Shown: piece after piece, positions 25,943 through 33,575 of the stretch
Layout: every line of letters starts with the position of its first letter
How positions within the stretch are numbered: the stretch's first letter is position 1
Source: Suilimivivens sp009774465
GTDB taxonomy: Bacteria; Bacillota; Clostridia; Lachnospirales; Lachnospiraceae
NCBI GenBank assembly: GCA_947382645.1
Contig: CANDAE010000002.1
Span: 1-64,000 of the forward strand
Direction: 5' to 3'
DNA length: 64,000 bases
Notes under the pieces: model-generated
The model's database searches: none
Told to the model about the DNA's origin: nothing
The model's input: only the letters and a program-made list of their open reading frames with translations
Position numbers and translations under genes: made by a program

Positions 25943-26059
25943 TTATTCAGTTTTGCTTTTTTCTCTTTCGTACTTTAACCATTTTTCTTTTGTACGGGTG
26001 TACTGTAACGTTTTGTTATTTCTCTTTAGCATTTCGTTACTTTTTCTTCTGTGTCTCAT
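25943..26059 (-). CDS. 38-codon basic ORF within the candidate small transcript
   Basis: ATG at 26059 opens MRHRRKSNEMLKRNNKTLQY and continues to a stop at 25943. The peptide is very rich in Lys and Arg. The nearest purine-rich sequence that could act as a ribosome binding site (GTGGA) is about 14 bases upstream, which is too far. I recognise no family. The composition may simply reflect the purine-rich RNA. Confidence 0.25.
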   Translation of the reverse strand: MRHRRKSNEMLKRNNKTLQYTRTKEKWLKYEREKSKTE

Positions 26060-26233
26060 ACGAATTTGAAATCCACTTTCTTTAGTACTTCATTCCTTTG
26101 TACCTTAAAAGCTTAACTCTTCCACATTTGTTATCTGATTTAATAAATAAATCAAACAACTTATCTTAGTTTTCTGGTGGTCTGTACCTTCCTTTCTTTA
26201 AGATTATCTATGTGAATTTGTTTTTGTAAGTTT

Positions 26234-26262
26234 ATTATATCTAATGCCTTTTGATTTGTCAA
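26234..26262 (-). promoter_or_regulatory. Perfect consensus promoter for an unannotated transcript
   Basis: TTGACA, a 17-base spacer and TATAAT on the minus strand, fully consensus. No recognised protein gene follows it for 500 bases. Confidence 0.8.
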
Positions 26263-26363
26263 CACTTTTTTTGCTTTTTTTATTTATTTTTACATTTTTC
26301 TCTTTTTTGCTCTAATTTGTCTGATAAATTTACATTTTAACCCATATTTTCGTATTCTTTCCA

Positions 26364-26403
26364 TTTGAAACAGGACATATCATCGGGCAAGTCCTGTTTC
26401 AAA
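26364..26403. repeat. Perfect 13-bp inverted repeat upstream of the LUD gene
   Basis: TTTGAAACAGGAC and GTCCTGTTTCAAA with a 14-base loop. It lies upstream of the LUD promoter, and neither strand has a recognised gene ending here. It could be an operator or mark the start region of another transcript. Confidence 0.5.
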
Positions 26404-26445
26404 CTGATTTGATTTTAAACTGGTTCCAATAATCTTATGAAAATA

Positions 26446-26475
26446 TTGATACATCTTTCTTTCATGTTTTATAAT
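26446..26475 (+). promoter_or_regulatory. Promoter of the LUD gene
   Basis: TTGATA, an 18-base spacer and TATAAT. The -10 overlaps an in-frame ATG at 26474, which excludes that codon as the start of the gene. Confidence 0.65.
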
Positions 26476-26524
26476 GGTTATGGAGTATATTGATCTGTAT
26501 AATTATTATTGGAGGAGGATTTTC

Positions 26525-27160
26525 ATGACACCAAAACAACTTGCCTTTCAAACTGCTGTAGAGGGGCTTATCAAAAAACTTGCTTTAAGAAATATGGAAG
26601 GATATTTTTTTGAGGACTGCAGTTCCTGTGTTAAATCAATTATTCAAATGATGGAAAGCGGTTCTTCCGTTAGCTGGGGAGGCAGTGAATCCATTAAGGA
26701 ATGCGGCCTGATGGACGCTGTCAAAGCCGGTAATTATACTTTAATTGACAGGCTGACCGCAAAGTCCCCGGAAGAAGACAGAGCCCTGTATGCAAAAACA
26801 GTGCTCTCTGATTATTATCTGATGAGCACAAACGCCATTACACTTGATGGGGAACTGATCAATATTGACGGAAACGGCAACCGCGTCGCCTGTCTGATTC
26901 ACGGGCCAAAACATGTCATTTTAGTGGTTGGTATGAATAAATTAGTTTCTGATATAGAAACAGGCTGTGCAAGGGTACGCAATTTGGCAGCACCTGCCAA
27001 CGCCAGACGCCTGAACAGACATACCCCCTGTTTTGATACAGGAAGATGCAGTAACTGTCTCCTAGATGACTGCATGTGTAATCATACCGTTATCACCAGA
27101 AGAAGCGGCGTGCCGGGAAGAATAAAAATATTTTTTGTTGCACAGGAATTAGGATATTAA
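26525..27160 (+). CDS. LUD domain protein (LutC/YkgG-like, lactate utilization family)
   Basis: The 211-aa protein has the LUD (DUF162) pattern: SWGGSESIKECGL near residue 55, DYYLMSTNAITLDGELINIDGNGNRV near 100, and GPKHVILVVGMNKLV. A Cys cluster follows (CFDTGRCSNCLLDDCMCNH), typical of the stand-alone clostridial form and likely to bind a metal or Fe-S centre. LutC-type proteins support lactate oxidation with LutAB; those partners are absent here, so the role is open. ATG 26525 has GGAGGAGG five bases upstream. It is a single gene with its own promoter and terminator. Confidence 0.85.
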   Translation: MTPKQLAFQTAVEGLIKKLALRNMEGYFFEDCSSCVKSIIQMMESGSSVSWGGSESIKECGLMDAVKAGNYTLIDRLTAKSPEEDRALYAKTVLSDYYLMSTNAITLDGELINIDGNGNRVACLIHGPKHVILVVGMNKLVSDIETGCARVRNLAAPANARRLNRHTPCFDTGRCSNCLLDDCMCNHTVITRRSGVPGRIKIFFVAQELGY

Positions 27161-27201
27161 ACAAAAGTATGCCTCTTCACAAACCATCTACATGTTAAGC
27201 A

Positions 27202-27237
27202 GAAAGCTGCGCAGATATTTTCGCCTGCGCAGCTTTC
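27202..27237. terminator. Terminator between convergent LUD and glyA genes
   Basis: GAAAGCTGCGCAG and CTGCGCAGCTTTC form a 13-bp perfect stem with a ten-base loop. On the plus strand AAATTTTT follows, so it stops the LUD transcript and probably also glyA from the other side. Confidence 0.85.
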
Positions 27238-27248
27238 AAATTTTTCCG

Positions 27249-28487
27249 TTACATTAATGGATATTTGTCTGTCAATGTCTGAACAATTGCTCTTGCTTCC
27301 GGAATTTTTTCTTCTCCACCCTTTATAATCAGGGTAATTGCTTCTGCAATCTGATCCATATCCTGTGTATTCATGCCTCTTGAAGTAACTGCAGGAGTCC
27401 CCAGACGGATACCGCTGGTCACAAATGGAGATTTAGGATCATTGGGAATCGTATTTTTATTTGCTGTAATATGCGCCTCATCCAGCATCTTTTCCATTGC
27501 CTTGCCTGTCAGTTCAAAAGGAGTAAGATCCACCAGCATTAAATGATTATCGGTGCCGCCTGAAACAATCTTAATTCCCCTATTGATCAGCCCGCTGCAA
27601 AGCGCCTGTGCATTATCAATAATATTTTTCTGATATACTTTAAATTCATCGGACAAAGCTTCTTTAAAGCAGACAGCCTTTGCAGCTATCACATGCATCA
27701 GCGGCCCGCCCTGTGTGCCGGGGAATATGGCTTTATTAAAATTATATTTCTCCGCTGCTTCCCTGTTCGCAAGAATCAGTCCGCCTCTTGGCCCTCTTAA
27801 GGTTTTATGGGTAGTAGTAGTTACTACATCTGCATAGGGAATCGGACTTGGATGAAGCCCTGCAGCCACAAGTCCTGCAATATGCGCCATATCAACCATT
27901 AAAACAGCTCCCACCTGGTCAGCAACTTCTCTGAATTTCTTAAAATCTATTGTTCTGGCATATGCAGATGCGCCTGCTATAATCATTTTGGGCTTGCATT
28001 CTAGTGCAGTTTCCCTTAACTTGTCATAATCAATAAAGCCATCATCATTTACTCCGTAAGGCACAATCTTAAAATACTTACCTGAAATATTCACCGGACT
28101 TCCATGCGTTAAATGTCCGCCATGATCCAGGTTCATTCCCATAATGGTATCTCCCGGGTTGCAGACTGCAAACTGTACAGCCAGGTTAGCCTGAGCGCCT
28201 GAATGGGGCTGTACATTTGCATAGTCGCATCCAAAAAGCTCTTTTGCTCTGTCAATTGCCAGGTTCTCCACCACATCAACGCACTGGCATCCGCCATAAT
28301 AACGCTTTCCGGGATAGCCTTCTGCATATTTATTAGTCAGTGGACTTCCCATTGCCGCCATGACCGCTTTGCTCACCCAGTTTTCAGATGCAATCAATTC
28401 AATATGGCTGTTTTGTCTTTCCTGCTCATCCACAATAGCCTGTGCAATCTCAGGATCAGCATTCTTCACTTCATCAAATGAATACAT
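27249..28487 (-). CDS. glyA: serine hydroxymethyltransferase
   Basis: A PLP enzyme that interconverts serine and glycine with tetrahydrofolate, feeding one-carbon units. The 412-aa protein has the PLP lysine in VVTTTTHKTLRGPRGG near residue 228 and the folate/PLP motifs NKYAEGYPGKRYYGGC and MVDMAHIAGLVAAG. ATG 28487 follows GAGGAGGAAG; the ten-codon longer frame is not used. An extended -10 (TGGTATAAT) lies about 45 bases upstream. Standard monocistronic gene. Confidence 0.97.
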   Translation of the reverse strand: MYSFDEVKNADPEIAQAIVDEQERQNSHIELIASENWVSKAVMAAMGSPLTNKYAEGYPGKRYYGGCQCVDVVENLAIDRAKELFGCDYANVQPHSGAQANLAVQFAVCNPGDTIMGMNLDHGGHLTHGSPVNISGKYFKIVPYGVNDDGFIDYDKLRETALECKPKMIIAGASAYARTIDFKKFREVADQVGAVLMVDMAHIAGLVAAGLHPSPIPYADVVTTTTHKTLRGPRGGLILANREAAEKYNFNKAIFPGTQGGPLMHVIAAKAVCFKEALSDEFKVYQKNIIDNAQALCSGLINRGIKIVSGGTDNHLMLVDLTPFELTGKAMEKMLDEAHITANKNTIPNDPKSPFVTSGIRLGTPAVTSRGMNTQDMDQIAEAITLIIKGGEEKIPEARAIVQTLTDKYPLM

Positions 28488-28529
28488 AAATCTTCCTCCT
28501 CTTTTATACAAAAGCACTAATTAACGCCC

Positions 28530-28538
28530 ATTATACCA
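28530..28538 (-). promoter_or_regulatory. Extended -10 promoter of glyA
   Basis: TGGTATAAT on the minus strand, 43 bases upstream of the glyA ATG. The -35 region is only T-rich. Confidence 0.5.
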
Positions 28539-28629
28539 TGAACTGTTATGAAAAAAAACAATTATGTCCATTATTGCTAAAAAATATCCTAAGTATTCCT
28601 TAATATTTCTGGAATTGTGGGAAAAAAAC

Positions 28630-28658
28630 TTTACTATAAAGAAAAATACTGCTAAAAT
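28630..28658 (+). promoter_or_regulatory. Promoter of the lipid kinase gene
   Basis: TTTACT, a 17-base spacer and TAAAAT, with the ATG about 30 bases after. Confidence 0.55.
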
Positions 28659-28686
28659 ATGAAAAGATTTCAGAGGGATAAAAACT

Positions 28687-29661
28687 ATGTATTACATAAT
28701 TGTAAATCCTGCTTCAAAATCAGGAAAAGGATTAAAGATCTGGTCACAGATAGAACCGGTTCTTATTGAGAAAAAAATCAAATATAAGCTGTATTTTTCC
28801 AAAAAAATCGGACATGTCAGCAGACTGGTACGGAAACTTTCCGCTTCTCTGGCTGATGGTGCGCCTGATTTTATTTTAAAGCTGATCATTCTTGGCGGAG
28901 ACGGAACCTTAAATGAAGCCATTCAGGGAATTTCTGATTTTAACCGCGTCCATCTGGGATATATCCCTACCGGCTCAAGTAATGATCTGGCAAGAGACTT
29001 ACATCTTCCTAAAGATCCGGTCAAAATACTTGAATCAATTTTGTCCTGCCAGACACCCTCTGCCTTGGACTTGGGAAAACTCACTTATGATAACTGTTCC
29101 GGCGAACTTTCCAGGCAGCATAGTAACGAAGATTCCACTTCCCGTCTTTTTGCAGTCAGCTGTGGAATCGGATTTGACGCCGCAGTTTGTGAAGAGGCGC
29201 TTGCTTCAAGGTTTAAAAATATTTTAAATAAAATCGGTCTGGGAAAGCTGACTTATTTAACAATTGCTCTCAAACAATTAATTAAAGCCAAAAAGATCAC
29301 CTGTAAGGTTACTTTTGATGATGCCCCGCCCATTTATCTGCCCAAGTTTTTATTTGTAGCCTGTATGATTCATCAGTACGAAGGCGGAGGCTTTAAATTC
29401 TGTCCTGACGCAAATGCCTGCGATGGTCTTACGGATATTTGCGTTGTGGGAAATATCCCCAAGTGGCTGATTGTAATGGCGCTTCCCACTGCTTTCTTTG
29501 GAAAACATTATATTTTTCAGGGGATAGACCATTATACCGCTCACAAAATTCAACTGGAAACTTCCGCCCCCCTGTGGGTTCATACAGATGGCGAAGTTAC
29601 CAGAAAAAGCAGTTCCATTACCATAACAGGGGAAAAACAAAAGCTGCAGTTTCTTCTGTAG
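28687..29661 (+). CDS. diacylglycerol kinase-family lipid kinase (YegS/BmrU-like)
   Basis: A cytoplasmic lipid kinase of the DAGK catalytic family. The 324-aa protein begins YYIIVNPASKSGKG, carries the nucleotide-binding GGDGTLNEAIQGI near residue 75 and GSSNDLARDL near 97, and ends with the typical HTDGE region. It probably phosphorylates diacylglycerol or a related lipid, which fits the PAP2-family gene immediately downstream. A GAGGG site precedes the ATG. The family call is firm, the exact lipid is not known. Confidence 0.88.
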   Translation: MYYIIVNPASKSGKGLKIWSQIEPVLIEKKIKYKLYFSKKIGHVSRLVRKLSASLADGAPDFILKLIILGGDGTLNEAIQGISDFNRVHLGYIPTGSSNDLARDLHLPKDPVKILESILSCQTPSALDLGKLTYDNCSGELSRQHSNEDSTSRLFAVSCGIGFDAAVCEEALASRFKNILNKIGLGKLTYLTIALKQLIKAKKITCKVTFDDAPPIYLPKFLFVACMIHQYEGGGFKFCPDANACDGLTDICVVGNIPKWLIVMALPTAFFGKHYIFQGIDHYTAHKIQLETSAPLWVHTDGEVTRKSSSITITGEKQKLQFLL

Positions 29662-29738
29662 TTTCTAATCAGATTAAAATCTGCCCGCAGAGTGCGGATA
29701 TTTTATTATTGTGTGTAAAAGTAAGAGGAGAATTCATC

Positions 29739-30416
29739 ATGAAAGTTTTTTACGAACGGTATAAGCATGCTATTCCGCTTATTATCTATGCATTCATTTA
29801 TTGTACCTGGTTTATCTACCTGGAAAAAACAGTGACTCATCCTTCACGAATCATCCATATGAAATTGGATGATGCCATCCCTTTTTGTGAAGTGTTTGTA
29901 ATTCCTTATTTTCTCTGGTTTGCATACGTGTCGGCAGTAGTGCTTTACTGCTTCTTTAAAAACAGGCAGGAGTATTATAAGTGCTGTGCTTTTCTTTTTA
30001 CGGGAATGACTATTTTCTTGATTATATCAACTCTCTGGCCGAATGGACATCACCTCCGTCCCTATGTTATGCCGAGAGACAACATTTTCACTCAAATGGT
30101 AGCGCATTTATATAAAGCTGATACGCCTACCAATTTGTGGCCCAGCATACATGTATATAATTCTATCGGTGCTCATCTGGCAGTAATGCATAATAAGCGC
30201 CTGGCACAAAACAGGGTAATAAGCACCGGCTCTTTTATATTATGTGTATCCATTATTTTATCTACGGTATTTATTAAACAGCATTCCATGTTTGATGTGC
30301 TCACTGCTTTTGTATTATCTGCTGTTATGTATGTGATCGTTTATCAGGCTGATGTTATTTCCTCTTACCGCTCTCACCGCTCAGAAACAAAGCGGCGCAG
30401 ATTGCGCGGGGCTTGA
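29739..30416 (+). CDS. PAP2-family phosphatase
   Basis: A 225-aa membrane protein with about six segments. The tripartite phosphatase signature is present though diverged: HHLRPYVMPRD, then LWPSIHVYNS (in place of PSGH), then STVFIKQHSMFDVL with the catalytic His and Asp. It lies 77 bases after the lipid kinase gene, so lipid phosphorylation and dephosphorylation are encoded together. The start is ATG 29739 with AGAGGAG eight bases upstream; the frame is open 100 codons further, but that part is the shadow of the kinase gene. Confidence 0.82.
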   Translation: MKVFYERYKHAIPLIIYAFIYCTWFIYLEKTVTHPSRIIHMKLDDAIPFCEVFVIPYFLWFAYVSAVVLYCFFKNRQEYYKCCAFLFTGMTIFLIISTLWPNGHHLRPYVMPRDNIFTQMVAHLYKADTPTNLWPSIHVYNSIGAHLAVMHNKRLAQNRVISTGSFILCVSIILSTVFIKQHSMFDVLTAFVLSAVMYVIVYQADVISSYRSHRSETKRRRLRGA

Positions 30417-30440
30417 GAAAAAATGGAACAATGATTGGCT

Positions 30441-30552
30441 GCCTGTTTAATACATCGCAACAGTTCAGCGTCATTAATTTGTAGAAACGAAAGGTTACGT
30501 AACAGAGCCTGTTTATATTACGGCAACAGTTCAGCCCCGGTAATTCGTAAAA
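30441..30552. repeat. Two degenerate 46-bp direct repeats
   Basis: GCCTGTTTA..CAACAGTTCAGC..TAAT..GTA occurs at 30441 and again at 30507; 35 of 46 positions agree by my count. A GC-rich tract with competing AGCGGC/GCCGCT stems follows. The minus-strand reading frame through the repeats gives repeated peptides, but it looks like non-coding repeat DNA. Confidence 0.55.
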
Positions 30553-30621
30553 GCGGCTGCTTCGCATCCGTCGCCGCTAAAGCGGCTTGTCTTTTACTTC
30601 ATTATCGGGCGCTCCGCTCAT

Positions 30622-30682
30622 AAAAAAATCAGTACCATGCGCTTTGTGTGCAAGCACCCACGCGTATGGTACTGATTTTTTT
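30622..30682. terminator. Long bidirectional terminator between PAP2 and glycosyltransferase genes
   Basis: AAAAAAATCAGTACCAT and ATGGTACTGATTTTTTT are perfect arms with GCGC/GCG inside and an inner loop of about 20 bases. A-run and T-run ends make it active in both directions, and it lies between two convergent genes. Confidence 0.85.
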
Positions 30683-30694
30683 ATGGCTGAACTG

Positions 30695-31720
30695 TTAGTT
30701 AAAGTTAAAAAACCTTCGGCAGATTTTGTAGCCTTCTACGGAAATTTTTCTTCCCCCCCTGCCTGGCAGATTCATGCAGTAGCCCAGCAGGCCATAGCGG
30801 AGCTTTCTGTATAAAAACCAGTCTTTCTTCTTTAAGTATTCCCATAGTTCTTTTTTCTTCTCAAGGTTTTCTTCTGTCTCCGAACGTATCAGTAATATGG
30901 AAGAAACGGTTGTAATAATATCAAGATAACTTACCATATATTGGTAGAGTTTTTTATTTCCCATGATCTGGCTCTTTCTCTCAGTCAGGTAGTCGATCAT
31001 CAGCTTGTTAACTCTGATCTGCTGGTCAATTCTGCCAATCATGATTTCTTCATTAACCGACTGGTCCGCCCTGCCTATATAGTAGCGGTAAAAATTTACA
31101 TCAAGGTAATACATATTTCTTACATAAGGGAGGGGTTCAAATACATACAGGTTATCAACATAAAATGTGTGCTCCGGCAGTTTTAATCCACATTCCCTAA
31201 GCAACTTGGTCCTGAAAATTACTGAATGCATCAAAATATACTGTCCTTTGTGAAAATGCCTGACATCCTGCCAGGTAAACATTTCATTTTGTGGCAGAGC
31301 ATGTTTATACCGCATTACTTTATGCCTGTTTTCACCAGTCTTTTCATAGACAAAGTTGCTGACAAGCATATCCAGAACCTTTTCTCCCCCTGCAAGATTT
31401 CGCAGGGTTTCAAGAATCTGCATGTAAGCTTCTTCTTTCACCCAGTCATCACTGTCCACCACTTTAAAATATAAACCGGATGCTCTTTCGACTCCTGCAT
31501 TTACTGCAGATCCATGTCCTCCGTTTTCCTTGTGAATTGCCTTCACAACAGAAGGGTAATTTTCTACGTATTCATCTGCTATAGCGGCTGTTTCATCAGT
31601 GGAACCGTCGTTGACAATAATGATCTCTATGTCCTCACCACCCTTTAAAAGCGAATCAATACATTTTCTCATATACTTTGCCGAATTATAGCATGGCACT
31701 GTAAAGGATAAAAGTTTCAT
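30695..31720 (-). CDS. glycosyltransferase family 2
   Basis: A 341-aa cytoplasmic or membrane-associated transferase with a GT-A fold. The nucleotide-sugar region shows FTVPCYNSAKYMRKCIDSLL, IIIVNDGSTDETA and the DxD-like VVDSDDWVKEEAY near residue 95. The C-terminal 200 residues are specific to this subgroup (SFVIFRTKLLRECG-type fold region and a positively charged end). The acceptor is unknown; it could be surface polysaccharide or teichoic acid. A TTGATT-17-TATGAT promoter lies upstream and a strong terminator downstream, so it is monocistronic. Confidence 0.85.
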   Translation of the reverse strand: MKLLSFTVPCYNSAKYMRKCIDSLLKGGEDIEIIIVNDGSTDETAAIADEYVENYPSVVKAIHKENGGHGSAVNAGVERASGLYFKVVDSDDWVKEEAYMQILETLRNLAGGEKVLDMLVSNFVYEKTGENRHKVMRYKHALPQNEMFTWQDVRHFHKGQYILMHSVIFRTKLLRECGLKLPEHTFYVDNLYVFEPLPYVRNMYYLDVNFYRYYIGRADQSVNEEIMIGRIDQQIRVNKLMIDYLTERKSQIMGNKKLYQYMVSYLDIITTVSSILLIRSETEENLEKKKELWEYLKKKDWFLYRKLRYGLLGYCMNLPGRGGRKISVEGYKICRRFFNFN

Positions 31721-31763
31721 AATTATAACTCCATTTCAACATACTTTCATGCGTCACACCGAT

Positions 31764-31792
31764 ATCATACTATCTTTTTCCTGCCAAATCAA
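31764..31792 (-). promoter_or_regulatory. Promoter of the glycosyltransferase gene
   Basis: TTGATT, a 17-base spacer and TATGAT on the minus strand, about 45 bases before the ATG at 31720. Confidence 0.5.
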
Positions 31793-31804
31793 ATTAAAGT
31801 TTTC

Positions 31805-33541
31805 TTATGAAAATCCTATGAGGGCCTTAAGATATGCCTTATATGCAGACGGAATCGGATATTTTTCCTGAACTTCCTTTGTTTCAGCAAATAAAATATC
31901 ACTCTTGCCTTTCTTTCTGGCAAGTTCATCCACTTTGACTGCATAACCAATCATATGCCATTCTTTATGTGTGAAAATATGCTTACTCGGACTTAACAGG
32001 TCTATTTTTAAAATAGAAAGTCCTTCTCCTTTCAGGTACTTTAAAACCTGTTCCGTCGTTAAATGTCCGTCAAGGCACGGAAACTCATACATACCGGCAA
32101 GCAGCCCCTGCTTTGGACGTTTTTTAAGTGCTGTTTTATTTTCATCCCGGATAATGAGAACTGTCTTTTTTTCAATGGTTCTTGGCCTTTTCGGTGTTTT
32201 GTATGGAAATTCCAGTTCTCTTCCCCGCTGGTGTGCCTCACACATAAGCTGCCAGGGACACCTGCCGCAATCCGGCTTTCCATTGGGAATACAGACAACA
32301 GCTCCCAGTTCCATAAGCGCCTGATTAAAATCTCCCGGTGCTTCATAAGGCATACTAAGGCGCACTTCTTCTTCCACCTGGCACCTGACCGACTGCATAC
32401 TGATATCCCGATCATCTCCATTCAGTCGTGCCAGTACCCGAAGCACATTTCCATCCACCGCCGGTTCTCTTTCCCCATATGCAATAGAACTGATTGCTCC
32501 TGCGGTATAGCTGCCTATCCCGGGAAGTTCCAAAAGCTGACTGTATTTCCGGGGCATAACGCCTTTATATTCTTCCATAATAATCTGAGCCGCCCTCTTT
32601 AAATTTCTGGCGCGGTTATAATACCCAAGGCCTTCCCACAATTTCAGCAGTTCTTCTTCCTCCACTGCCGCCAAATGAGCAATGTCCGGCAGCACTTTCA
32701 TAAACCTTTCATAGTACGATTTAACTGCTTCTACCCTGGTCTGCTGCAGCATAATCTCAGACACCCACACATGATACGGTGTGGCATCTTCCCTCCAGGG
32801 CAGGGTTCTTCTGTTTTTCCGATACCAGTCTAATAAGGAAAACGCTGCCATTTCCAATTTGGATAGTCTGACCGGAACCGGTGCGCGCAGCGCCATGCCA
32901 TCCGGCGTTACCTTACAGTCATAAGCCAGAATATGAACCCCCGCCTGTCTTGCCTTTAAAAGTGCATCTGCAAATTCCGGCTGGGTTTCCCGATTGGGTA
33001 TAAAATATTTCACATTTTCCATCTGGATAACTAAAATAACATATGTCTCAAACCCCTGCTGCGCTGCTTCTATCAGTTCATTCACATGTTTCACTGCCCT
33101 CTGAGAAGGAGCGTCCGGAAACAGCACCACATCCTCCTGCTCTAAGGTAACACCTTTTACCTCGATAAATATTTTTTTATCTGATGTCTCTGCATAAAAA
33201 TCAAATCTGGAATTCTGAAATTTTGTTTCCGGCCTTAAAAGAGAAATATCATTAAATAAACCGCCTGCCAAAATCCATTCTTCAACTGCCTTATTTGGGG
33301 CGGCAGAGTCCATGTTTATCATGCGCTCCCCTTTTTGAACTGCCACCAGATCATAGGCCGTACTCCTGTTTAAATTAGTGCTTTTATTAAGATAAACACA
33401 TGCCTGATCTGTCAAAAGCTCCCGGCAGCGGCCGGTGTTTTTCACATGTACTTTTTCTTTGCGCCCATTCATCTCAACATACGCAATAAATCTGTTAGGG
33501 CGGCTGATAAACCGGCCTTCTTCTATGTGTTCATATTTCAT
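31805..33541 (-). CDS. mutY: SfsA-MutY fusion: sugar fermentation stimulation domain plus A/G-specific adenine glycosylase
   Basis: One uninterrupted 578-codon frame joins two families that are normally separate. Residues about 1-228 are a complete SfsA protein (GRFISRPNRFIAYVEMNG, VHVKNTGRCRELL, and FIEVKGVTL with the nuclease-like Glu-Lys). Residues about 235-578 are MutY: LPWREDATPYHVWVSEIML with the catalytic Glu, the helix-hairpin-helix LPGIGSYTAGAI, VDGNVLRVLARL with the catalytic Asp, the 4Fe-4S set CIPNGKPDCGRCPWQLMC, and a C-terminal NUDIX-like 8-oxoG recognition domain (GLLAGMYEFP). No internal start with a good ribosome binding site is seen at the junction. MutY removes A opposite 8-oxoG; SfsA binds nucleic acid and is nuclease-like. 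Confidence 0.92.
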   Translation of the reverse strand: MKYEHIEEGRFISRPNRFIAYVEMNGRKEKVHVKNTGRCRELLTDQACVYLNKSTNLNRSTAYDLVAVQKGERMINMDSAAPNKAVEEWILAGGLFNDISLLRPETKFQNSRFDFYAETSDKKIFIEVKGVTLEQEDVVLFPDAPSQRAVKHVNELIEAAQQGFETYVILVIQMENVKYFIPNRETQPEFADALLKARQAGVHILAYDCKVTPDGMALRAPVPVRLSKLEMAAFSLLDWYRKNRRTLPWREDATPYHVWVSEIMLQQTRVEAVKSYYERFMKVLPDIAHLAAVEEEELLKLWEGLGYYNRARNLKRAAQIIMEEYKGVMPRKYSQLLELPGIGSYTAGAISSIAYGEREPAVDGNVLRVLARLNGDDRDISMQSVRCQVEEEVRLSMPYEAPGDFNQALMELGAVVCIPNGKPDCGRCPWQLMCEAHQRGRELEFPYKTPKRPRTIEKKTVLIIRDENKTALKKRPKQGLLAGMYEFPCLDGHLTTEQVLKYLKGEGLSILKIDLLSPSKHIFTHKEWHMIGYAVKVDELARKKGKSDILFAETKEVQEKYPIPSAYKAYLKALIGFS

Positions 33542-33575
33542 TCATTTCTGCCTTTCTATTCATTGCCTGTCACAG

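Larger units (their letters stand above)
25842..26227 (-). ncRNA. Candidate small transcript, purine-rich, about 385 nt
   Basis: In the longest gene-poor stretch of the window (25685-26524) the minus strand has a perfect TTGACA-17-TATAAT promoter (26262-26234) and, about 345 bases later, a GC-rich hairpin with wobble pairs followed by TGATTTTAT. Between them the RNA would be strikingly purine-rich, with recurring AAAG and GTAC blocks and an internal GTAACG/CGTTAC pair. It matches no RNA family I know (not 6S, tmRNA, RNase P, SRP). It also holds a 38-codon basic ORF without a good ribosome binding site. Either a regulatory RNA or the mRNA of a tiny basic protein. Confidence 0.5.

Noticed and set aside
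25891..26085. 64-codon Phe/Leu-rich plus-strand frame that looks like a membrane peptide
   Set aside because: It is the complement of the purine-rich candidate transcript; hydrophobicity follows from T-rich codons. No ribosome binding site.
29439..29738. 100-codon N-terminal extension of the PAP2 gene
   Set aside because: This part is out of frame with and wholly inside the lipid kinase gene; AGAGGAG and ATG 29739 give a normal PAP2 length.
30355..30567. 70-codon minus-strand frame with repeated peptide segments
   Set aside because: The peptide repeats come from the 46-bp DNA repeats, and the frame overlaps the PAP2 gene end. It is better explained as repetitive intergenic DNA.
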